Source: Benzoatithermus sp963720725 | GTDB taxonomy: Bacteria > Pseudomonadota > Alphaproteobacteria > Geminicoccales > Geminicoccaceae | DNA length: 64,000 nt | Assembly: GCA_963720725.1 (NCBI GenBank) | Contig: CAVRGN010000013.1 | Span: 62,001 to 126,000 of the forward strand | Direction of reading: 5' to 3' | In this document: positions 47,948-59,100 of the stretch, in pieces | How positions within the stretch are numbered: the stretch's first letter is position 1 | Layout of the letters: each line of letters opens with the position of its first letter | Position numbers and translations under genes: made by a program | The notes under the pieces: generated by a model | Told to the model about the DNA's origin: nothing | Database searches by the model: none | Seen by the model: the letters and a program-made list of their open reading frames with translations, nothing else

Positions 47948-50200
47948 TCAGCTGGCCTCCTGCGCCGCGCAATCCGGCAGCCGCCGCACCACCGACTGCT
48001 CGACCAGCGCCGCGGCACTGGCGCACAAGGGAAACCCGGCCTTGCGCATGGTCGCCACCCAGCGCAGCCGCTCGGCGTCGCTGTAGCCGGCCTGACCCGA
48101 CCAGCCTTCGACCGAAACCGAGGGGAAACGCCGCAACACCTGGGCCACGGCCGTCCGCGCCTCGTCGGCCTTGCCGGTCTCGTTGAGGAGGACGGCCCGA
48201 TAGATGTACTCCTCGCGGCCATAGGCCTCGGGAGGAATCCGTGCGTTCAGCCGCAGGGCCTCCTCGTAGCTGCCGTTCATGAAGAAGGCGTACCGGTACT
48301 TGCCGAGGGCGCTCGGCGGGATGTTCGCGTTCAGGCGCAGGGCGCGGCGAGCCGCCGCCACGCCCGCCTCCGGCTCGCCGAAGGTGCTCGCCCAGCCGGC
48401 ATAGGAGGTCAGGATCTCGCTGGAACCCGGATTGAGCGCCAGCGCCCGATCGAACAGCGCCTCCGATTCCTCGAGGCTGCCCTGCTCGCCCAACGCGTGG
48501 GCCAGCGTAGCCATCGCCTCGGCATCGCGGGAATCCAGCGCCACCGCCCGGCGGCCGGCCTCGATCGCCCGCTGCAGCGGGGCCCGGCCATCGCCGACAT
48601 GGTCGCGCATTTGCAGGTTTGCACGCGCGAGTCCGGTCCACGCGCGCACGAAGTCCGGATCGGAGGCGATGCTGGTTTCGAAGTGACGCATCGCCGACTC
48701 GACGCCGGGAAGGGTACCCGTGCTCAGATCGGCCAGGCCCATAAGATAGTGCTCATAGGCATTGAGAGCGTCCGGCCGCTTGCGTTGCGCCTGCTCCCGA
48801 TCGGCCGTGACGATCGCGCCGTTGTAGCCGCCGAGCTGGGCCGCGACCGCCTCGGCCACTTCGCTCTGGATCGCGAACAGGTCGGTGGCCGGCCGGTCCC
48901 AGCGTTCGGTCCAGACATGGGCGCCGTTGGCCACCTCGAGCAGCTGCGCGGTCACCCGCACCTGTGCACCTTCCTGCTGCAGCGAACCCTCGAGCGCGTA
49001 GCGGACGCCGAGTTCACGTGCGAGCTGCCGTGCATCGCCCGCACCCTCGGCACGGCGGGCGAGGGAATCGGGCCCGATCACGTCGAGCTCGCGAAAGCGA
49101 GCCAGATCGGTGATGAGGTCCTCGGTCAGACCGCGCGCCAGCCTCGCGGAACGCTCGTCCCCGCCGAGATCGACGATGGGCATCACCGCGATCGAGGTGT
49201 TGGTCGTGGCCGACGCCTGCAGGGCGCGCAACGAGAATCCCAGGCCGGCGAATCCGGCCAGGGTCATGACCGCGAAGACCGCGCAGGCCGCGGCGACCAC
49301 GCGGCCCCGACCCGTCGCCGGGGGCGGCGGATCGGCCGCGGCGGCACGGGGCTCGATGGCGACCACCGAGGCCTCCGGGTCGGTGAGCGGTGCCAGGATC
49401 CGCGCCACCTCGGTGGCGGAATCGGGGCGCTCGGCCGCTTCCTTGGCGAGAAGCCGCTCCATGAGGCGGGTCAGCTCGACGGGCAGACCGGGCCGCAGGC
49501 GCTCCAACGGCTCCGGCGGCTCCTGCAGGATGGCGAGATAGAGCTTGGCCAAGCTACCGGCTGCGAAGGCCGGCCGGCCAGCCAGCATCTCGTAGAGCGT
49601 GGCGCCCAGCGCCCACAGGTCGGTTCGGGCGTCGACCGCCTCGCCATTGACCTGTTCGGGCGCCATGTAGCGGGGCGTTCCGACCGTCTGCCCATGCGCG
49701 GTCAGGGCCTGCGCCTCGGGCCGGTCGCGCTTGGCGGCGCCGAAGTCGGTGAGCTTGGCCGTTCCGGCTCGGCGGTCGATCAGCACGTTGCTGGGCTTGA
49801 CGTCGCGATGAACGATGCCGGCGGCATGGGCCGCTCCCAGCGCCAGGGCGATGTCGCGGGCGATGCGCGCGGCCTCTGCGAGCTTGAGCCGTCCGCGCTG
49901 CGCCAGCAGCCGCTCCAGCGTCCCGCCGTCGACCCACTCCATGACGATGAAGGGCATGCCATCGGCGACGTCGAAGTCGCGGACGCCCACGATGTTGGGA
50001 TGATTCAGCGTTGCCGCGGCGCGCGCGTCTTCCAGAAACCGGTCGGCATAGGACCGGTCGCTGCATACCTCCGCGCGCAGCATCTTCAAGGCGACGGGCG
50101 GCTCGAGCTGCGGGTGCCGGGCGGCGTAGACGCAGGCCATGGCCCCCTCGCCAAGCTTCTGCTCCAGCAGGTAGCGCCCGACCCGATCTCCCGTCTGCAT
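47948..50200 (-). CDS. Eukaryotic-type Ser/Thr protein kinase with TolB-like and TPR C-terminal region
   Basis: The 750-residue membrane kinase has an active Hanks-type domain at residues 10-275: glycine loop LGEGAMACVYAARHP, Lys39 in PVALKML, HRDVKPSN at 131-138, DFGAAK at 152-157 and the activation-segment GTPRYMAPEQ near 174-183. One membrane helix follows an Ala/Pro linker (VVAAACAVFAVMTLAGFAGL, about 301-323). The outer region starts with a TolB/adenylate-cyclase-associated segment (TSIAVMPIVDLGGDERSARL, GLTEDLITDLARFRELDVIG, YALEGSLQQEGAQVRVTAQL). TPR-like helices fill residues about 490-690 (AIEAGRRAVALDSRDAEAMA, ALFDRALALNPGSSEILTSY). The substrate is unknown and no phosphatase or FHA gene is adjacent. 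ATG 50200 is the natural start. Confidence 0.87.
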   Translation of the reverse strand: MQTGDRVGRYLLEQKLGEGAMACVYAARHPQLEPPVALKMLRAEVCSDRSYADRFLEDARAAATLNHPNIVGVRDFDVADGMPFIVMEWVDGGTLERLLAQRGRLKLAEAARIARDIALALGAAHAAGIVHRDVKPSNVLIDRRAGTAKLTDFGAAKRDRPEAQALTAHGQTVGTPRYMAPEQVNGEAVDARTDLWALGATLYEMLAGRPAFAAGSLAKLYLAILQEPPEPLERLRPGLPVELTRLMERLLAKEAAERPDSATEVARILAPLTDPEASVVAIEPRAAAADPPPPATGRGRVVAAACAVFAVMTLAGFAGLGFSLRALQASATTNTSIAVMPIVDLGGDERSARLARGLTEDLITDLARFRELDVIGPDSLARRAEGAGDARQLARELGVRYALEGSLQQEGAQVRVTAQLLEVANGAHVWTERWDRPATDLFAIQSEVAEAVAAQLGGYNGAIVTADREQAQRKRPDALNAYEHYLMGLADLSTGTLPGVESAMRHFETSIASDPDFVRAWTGLARANLQMRDHVGDGRAPLQRAIEAGRRAVALDSRDAEAMATLAHALGEQGSLEESEALFDRALALNPGSSEILTSYAGWASTFGEPEAGVAAARRALRLNANIPPSALGKYRYAFFMNGSYEEALRLNARIPPEAYGREEYIYRAVLLNETGKADEARTAVAQVLRRFPSVSVEGWSGQAGYSDAERLRWVATMRKAGFPLCASAAALVEQSVVRRLPDCAAQEAS

Positions 50201-50311
50201 GGCGACGCCGCTCCTCGACCTGCGCCGCCGCCGTCGCGGCAGCGAGCGAACCCGAGGCAGGATAGCCGCCCATTGGTTAAGTATTTGGCTACGGTGCACG
50301 CCTTGGAGGCG

Positions 50312-52135
<1,824 letters not shown>

Positions 52136-52216
52136 GGCCTGTCCCGCTCTTCCGCCACCGCCCGATCGCGGACTATAGCGATCCGGATGCCGCACTGCAT
52201 CAGGAAGCGCCGCGGT

Positions 52217-52909
52217 TCACCCCGGATAGATGTACCCGGCGCCGCGCACCGTCTTGATCAGCTGCGGCTTGCCGGGATCGCGCTCGAGCTTGCGGCGCAG
52301 CCGGGTGATGCGGTTGTCGACGCTGCGGTCGAAGGACTCCCCGTCGCGGGCCGGCGCCAGCCGTAGCAGATCCTCGCGCGACAATGCGCGGCCGGGATGG
52401 GTGGCGAACGCGGCCACCAGGTCGAGCTCCATGTCCGCCAGCGGAATCTCGGCGCCGGCGCCGTCGGAGAGCCGAAAGCGCGTCGTGTCGAAACGGTAGG
52501 GACCGAACGCCAGGATGCCCTCTGGCAGCGACCGCCCCGCGCCGGCCGGAGCACGGCGTCGCAGCACGGCCTCGATCCGAGCCTGCAGCTCCGCCGGATC
52601 GAACGGCTTGCCGAGATAGTCGTCGGCGCCGACCTCGAGGCCCACCACCCGGTCGATCACCGTGTCGGAGCCGGTGAGCATGACGATGCCGGGATCGTGG
52701 TGCTCGCGGAGCCAGCGGGCGAGCCAGAACCCGTCCTCACCCGGCAGCCCGACATCCAGCACGACCAAGTCGGCCGGTGCCTCGCCGACCAGCCGCCGCA
52801 AGGCCGGACCGTCCGCCGCCATGCGCACCTCGTGTCCGGCGAGCGTCAGGAACTCGCCGAGCATGTCTCGCAGGTCGGGCTCGTCGTCGACCACGATCAG
52901 CTGGGGCAC
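52217..52909 (-). CDS. OmpR-family response regulator
   Basis: The 230-residue regulator has a receiver domain with phospho-acceptor Asp in LVVLDVGLPGEDG (acidic pair VVDDEPD, Thr in IVMLTGSD, Lys in DYLGKPFDPAEL). The winged-helix DNA-binding domain follows (YRFDTTRFRLSDGAGAEIPL, DLVAAFATHPGRALSREDLL, SVDNRITRLRRKLERD, LIKTVRGAGYIY). GTG 52909 is the start. It is divergent from the giant histidine kinase across ~240 bp and resembles the second regulator at 60836. Either or both may be phosphorylated by that kinase. Confidence 0.88.
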   Translation of the reverse strand: MPQLIVVDDEPDLRDMLGEFLTLAGHEVRMAADGPALRRLVGEAPADLVVLDVGLPGEDGFWLARWLREHHDPGIVMLTGSDTVIDRVVGLEVGADDYLGKPFDPAELQARIEAVLRRRAPAGAGRSLPEGILAFGPYRFDTTRFRLSDGAGAEIPLADMELDLVAAFATHPGRALSREDLLRLAPARDGESFDRSVDNRITRLRRKLERDPGKPQLIKTVRGAGYIYPG

Positions 52910-53150
52910 GACGATGGGTCCTTCGCAGTCCTAGTCGACACGATTGAAACACAGCCGACGGCGCGAGGCGACATGACTGAAACGATGCCGTCCGATCTTC
53001 GCGGACATCCGTGCACGGGAATGCTGCGGCGAGGTCGCGTTCGGCCGGCGCCGGCCTCTTGACCAAGCGGTGTCGGTGGTGACCATGCAGGCTCGCGTCG
53101 AACCTTTCGCGCCCGCACCGGGCTGCGGGGCGGCGGCGGAGGCCGCAGGC

Positions 53151-56100
53151 ATGGTCAAGGAACATGCGCGACGGCTGACCAGGCATTACGCCCTGCTGCT
53201 CAGCGCGATAGCCGTTCCCTTGCTCGTCCTGGTCATCGCGCTGGCACTGCAGCAGTTCTCCGGCCAGCGCGACGCGCTGCTCGACGAGCTGGCTGGGCGC
53301 GCGCACGCCGAGCGGATCGCGCTCGAGCCCGTGCTGCGCGCCGCCACCGGTCATGTCCGCGGACTGCGCGAATATGCCGAGGACCGCCTGAGCGGTCGCC
53401 TGCCGCAGCCGGAATCGCCGCTGCGGCGCGAGCTCGGCGAGCGCGAGCACGCCAACGGCGTCGTCGGCGTGCATCTCGACGGGCTCGAAGGCACGGCTGT
53501 GGCTGGCAGGACCGGCAACGTCCTCGGCGACCCATCCTTGCTGCGGCGCCCGCCCGAGGCCATGGCCGAGCTGGACCAGGCCCTCGACATGTTCGCGCCG
53601 ATGCGCCTCGCCCATATCGCGGCTCCGCAGCTGCAGTGGAGCTACTACCTCTCCGCCCAGGGCGATTTCATGACCATGTTCCCGTTCGCGCCGGGAGCGG
53701 AGTTCGTGCCGCTGGACGGCTATCGCAGCATGGCCGAGCTGATCGCGCGCTGGCTCGGCGACGAGGTGTTCCTCGCCGGCACCCCCGCCCGCAACCCTGA
53801 CCGCATGCCCTACTGGACGCCGATCCATGCGGATGCCGGGGGTGCCGGGCTCGTGGTGAGCCATGCGGCACCGGTCTATGCCGGCGACCGCTTCATGGGG
53901 GTGGTCGGCACGGACATCCTGCTCAGCCACTTGCGGGAACTGCTGACGACCGCGAACTGGCCGATGGGCGAGATCCTGATCGTGAGCGACGCCGGCGAGG
54001 TGCTCGCCGCAACCGGCGAAGGGCAGCAGCCCGCCAATGCGACCGCGGCGCCAGCCCTGCCGCCGGCCCTGGCCACGCTGCCGCTCGCCGAACTCCTGCA
54101 CAGCCGGGGCGGGTTCCGCGAGCTCTCCGGCTGGGCCGTCCTGGCCGAACCCGTGCAGGGCACCCCGTTCACCATGCTCTACCTGATCGCGGCACCGGAT
54201 CTGACCGCACTGATCCTGCCACGGTTCAAGCCCTACGCGATCATCCTGGTCGGCCTGATGCTGTCCCTCCTGGCCGCCCATTTCCTGCTGCAGGGGCGGT
54301 TCGTCCGCCCCGCCCTGCGGCTGGTCCGGCACATCCAGGACGAAAGCGACGGCCGGCGGGGCCAGGTCCGGACGGTGCCGGCACTGTGGCAACCCTGGTT
54401 CGACGCGGTGAGCGAGGCCTTCGCGACCGGGCGCGATTCGCAACGCCGCGTGGAAGCGAGCGAGGCCCGGTTGCGCGCCGCCGCCGAGAGCATTCCCGAC
54501 GGGCTGGCGATCTTCGACGCGGAAGACCGCCTGACCTTCTTCAACAGCCACTATCCGCAGCATCTCACCGACAATCTGAGAAGCACCCTGGCGCTCGGCA
54601 GGCGGTGGCGGGAATGGAACCGCGAGGCCGCGGCCCTGGGGCCGGTCTATCACCCCGAGATGGGCGAGGACTATCTGGAGCGGCGGATCGCCGATCGCGA
54701 CCTCGCCACCGTCGACCGCGAGCATCGGCTGATCGACGATCGCTGGGTCCGGGTGCGCGAGAGCCGGATGCCCGACGGCGGCCGCGTGCTGCTGACTTCC
54801 GACACGACCGCGGAGCGGCGGGATCGCCAGGAAAGGGCGATGATCGCGACGGCGATGGCGCAGGTCGGCGATTCGATCGAGATCACCGATGCCAGTTACC
54901 GCCTGCTCTACGTCAATCCGGCCTTCACCCAGCTCACCGGCTTCACCGTCGAGGAGGCACTCGGACACAGGCCGGCGGAGCTGGTCCAAAGCGACCAGCA
55001 TCCAGCGGAATTCTATGCGGAGATCGACCGGGTTACGCGCGCCGGCCGGATCTGGCAGGGTCGGATCGTCGGCCGCCACAAATCCGGCACCCTGATCCAC
55101 CAGGACGCCACGGTTTCGCCGGTGTTCGACGAGCAGGGCCGGCTGGTGAACTTCGTCGCCGCCAAGCGCGACGTGGCGGACGCGATCAGGGCCGAGGCGG
55201 CCTTGCGCGCGAGCGAGGCCCGGTTCCTGGCGGCGGCCGAGAGCATTCCGGACGGGTTGGTGATCCTCGACGCCGAGGATCGGATCGTGTTCCACAACAG
55301 CCGCCATCCGGAAATGCTGCCGCCGGCGCTGCGCGAAGGGCTGCGGCTGGGGATAAGGTTTTCCGACTGGCTCCGCGAGGGTCTGGCCCGCGGGCCGGTC
55401 TATCACCCCGACATGGGGGCGGACTATGGCGAGCGCCGCCTGGCCGGACGTGGCAAAGACCGGACCGAGCGCGAGCATAAGCACGTGGACGGTCGCTGGG
55501 TGCGCATCCGCGAAGCGCCCATGCCCGACGGCGGCCGGGTGCTGCTCACCACCGACATCACCGACCGCCGCGAGGCCGAGGCCAGGTTCCTGGCGGCGGC
55601 GGAGAGCATTCCCGACGGCCTGGCCATCCTGGATTCCGAGGACCGCTTCGTCTTCTACAACAGCCGCTACCCGTCGCACCTGCCGACGAACCTGCGCAAG
55701 GTCCTGCGGCTGGGACAGCGGTTCGAGGACTGGATCAACGCGGGTGCTGCGATCGGGCCGATCTACCATCCCGACATGGGGCAGGACTTCGTCGCGCAGC
55801 GCCTGGCGCTGCGGACCGCCGACGAGCACGAACACGAGCACAAGCTCATCGACGGGCGCTGGTGCCGGGTGCGCGAGAGCCGGATGTCCGACGGCGGGCG
55901 CGTGCTTCTGGCCAGCAACGTCACCGAGCGGCGGCGGCGGCAGCAGCAGCTCTCGCTGCTGGCCATGGCGGTCGACCAGGTCGGCGACGCGGTCGAGATC
56001 GCGGACGCGGGCGGGCGCTGCACCTACGTCAACCCGGCGTTCGTGAAGCTCACCGGGTTCACGCCGGACGAGGTGAAGGGCCGCAACGTGCGGGATCTGC

Positions 56101-59100
56101 TGCGCAGCGGGCGACACGACCAAGGCTTCTTCGACGCCATCGACCGCTGCCTGCAGCAGGGCCGCAACTGGCAGGGCCGCCTCGTCAACCGGCGCAAGGA
56201 TGGCGAGCTGGTGTCCCAGGACACGACCATCTCGCCCCTGCGCGACCGCTCCGGCGACATCACCCACTATGTGGCGGTCAAGCGCGACGTCACCGAGCGG
56301 GAGAAGGCCGAAGCCGCCATTCGCGCCAGCGAGGCGCGCTATCGGGCCGTGGTCGACACCCAGACCGAGTTCATCGCGCGGATAACGCCCGACGGGCGGC
56401 TGAACTTCGTCAACGACGCCTATTGCCGTTACTACGGCCAATCGAGGGAGACGTTGCTCGGCCGCGTCTTCAACGAGTTCACCGACACCATGCCAGAGGA
56501 TAGGGAGCGCGATGCGGCCCATCTCCGCGCCCTGTCGCTGGAACATCCTTCTCGGACGATCGAGCTGCGTCGGCGGCTGCCGGACGGCCGTACCCGCTGG
56601 GTGCAGTGGACCGACACGGCCATTTTCGACGACAATGGGGATTTGGCCGAGATCCAGTCGGTTGGTCGCGACATCACGGACCAGCGGGACGGCGAGCTTG
56701 CCCTGCGCGCCAGCGAGGCGCGCTACCGCGCCCTGGTCGAAACCCAGACCGAGTTCGTCCTGCGCCAGCGGGCGGATGGCAGCCTGACCTTCGTCAACCA
56801 GGCCTATTGCCGCTATGTCGGCAAGACACGCCAGGAAATGCTGGAGGCCGGCTGGAACGAACTCGACATGATCGCACCCGAGGATCGGGCGCGATACGAG
56901 GAGCATCTGCTCGCCCTTGAGCCGGACCGCGCCACCGCATCGATCGAGATCCGAGCCATCCTGCCCGATGGCAGCGAGCGCTGGGAGCTCTGGGTCGACA
57001 CCGGCATCTTCGACTCCGACGGCCGGCTGCTGGAGGTCCAGTCGGTCGGCCGCGACATCACCGAGCGCAAGCAGGCCGAGTTCGCGCTCCGCGAGAACGA
57101 GGCGCGCTACCGCGCCCTGGTCGAGACCCAGACCGAGTTCGTCCTGCGCCAACTGCCCGAGGGCCGGCTGACCTTCGTCAACGAGGCCTATTGTCGATAT
57201 GTCGGCCGGCCGCGCGAGGAGCTGCTCTCTCCCGCCTTCAACGGCCTGGACATGATGGTGCCGGAGGACCGGCCGCGCTTCGACGCGCATCTGCGCCGCC
57301 TCACGCCCGAGCGGCCCACCGCGGTCATGGAGACGCGGGCCGTCCTCCCCGACGGGTCGCTGCGCTGGGAACGCTGGGTCGACACCGGCATCTTCGACGC
57401 GAACGGCCAACTGATCGAGCTGCAGTCCACCGGTCGCGACATCACCGACCAGAAGAACGGCGAGATGGAGCTACGCGCCAGCGAGGCACGCTACCGCGCG
57501 GTCGTGGAGGGCCAGACCGAGTTCATCCTGCGCCTGGATCCGGATGGCTTCCTGACCTTCGTCAACGACGCCTACTGCCGCTACCGCGGCGTCCCGCGCG
57601 AAGCCATGCTCAACCGGTTCAACGATGTGGCCCACTATCCGCCGGAGCAGCAAGCCCTGATCCGGGCCGCCTGGGCCGGTCTCACCCCGGAGGCCCCGAC
57701 CGTCACCTACGAGCTGGTCAAGCCCTACGCCGACGGCAGCCAGAGATGGGAGGAGTGGACTGATACGGCCGTGTTCCGCCCCGACGGCCGGGTCGTGGAG
57801 TATCAAGCGATCGGCCGCGAGGTCACCCAGCGCAAGCTAGCCGAGCAGTCCTTGCGCGCCAGCGAGGCGCGCTACCGGGCGCTGATCGAGACTCAGTCGG
57901 AGTTCATCATTCGGCGACGGCCCGAGGGCCAGCTGACGTTCGTCAACGAGGCGTTCTGCCGGTACACGGGGCTCGCGCGCGAGGAAATGTTGGCGCCCGG
58001 CTGGAACGACTACGATCTCATCGTGTCCGAGGACCGCGAGCGACACGAACGGTTTCTGGCGTCCCTGACGCCGGCCACTCCCGCCGGTACGATCGAGATC
58101 CGGGCGATACTGCCCGACGGGCGCCGCCGAATTGAGCAGTGGAACAGCGTCGGCGTCTTTGACGCCAGCGGCAAACTGATCGAGATCCAGGCGGTGGGCC
58201 GTGACGTGACCGAGCGGCGCGAAGCCGAGCGTGCCCTGCAGCAAAGCGAGGCGCGGTTTCGGCTGATCGCCGAGAGCGTGCCGCTGCCGATCGCCATCAC
58301 CGCCGTCGACCGGAACTGCATCCTGTTCATCAATGCCATGGGACGCGAGGTGTTCGGGCTCGAAATGGGCACGACCGACGTCGAGGCGATCAGGGCCGTC
58401 TGGGCGGACGCCGATTCGCGCGAGGAGATCGACCGCCGGATCGCGGCGGAGGGCAGCGTCGAGCAGGCGGAGGTACGGATGCGTCGACGCGACGGTTCCC
58501 TGTTCGATGCCATCCTGTCCGCACGACCGCTGAACTATGGCGGCGAGCGCGCGGTGCTCGGCGTCATCACCGACATCGGCGAACGCCGGCAGATCGAGGA
58601 GGCGCTGCGCGAGAGCGAGGCCCGGCTCGCGGCGCTGATGGACAATGCGCCCCTGGTCGTCCACCTCAAGGACCGTGAGGGACGCTATCTCCTGGCCAAC
58701 CCGGAATCCGCCAAGATCTTCGGGCGCGAACCGGAGCAGGTGGTCGGGCGGACGGCCCAGGAGATCTTTCCGCCCGAGGAGGCCGGAACGATCAGCTGCC
58801 ATCACCAGGAGGTGCTCGAAACCGGCCAGACGCACTTTCACGAGGAATACCAGCCCAGCCTCGACGCCTATCGCTGGAGCATGGTGATCCGGTTCCCGAT
58901 CCGCGATGCCCAAGGCGAGATCGCCGTGGTCGGTTGTTTCGCGCTGGACATCACGCGCTCCAAACTGGCCGAGGCCGAGGTCAAGGCCAGCGCGGAGCGC
59001 TTCCGCACCATCGCCGACATCCATCCAACTCCGATGGTGATCACGCGCATGGGCGACCGCGAGGTGCTGTTCGCCAATCGCGCCTGCTACGACGTGTTCA

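Noticed and set aside
52737..57410. A minus-strand open frame of about 1557 codons
   Set aside because: It is antisense to the response regulator end and the PAS kinase. Its repeat-like composition (Ala/Gly/Arg/Asp rich) mirrors the high-GC PAS repeats on the other strand, with no family resemblance.
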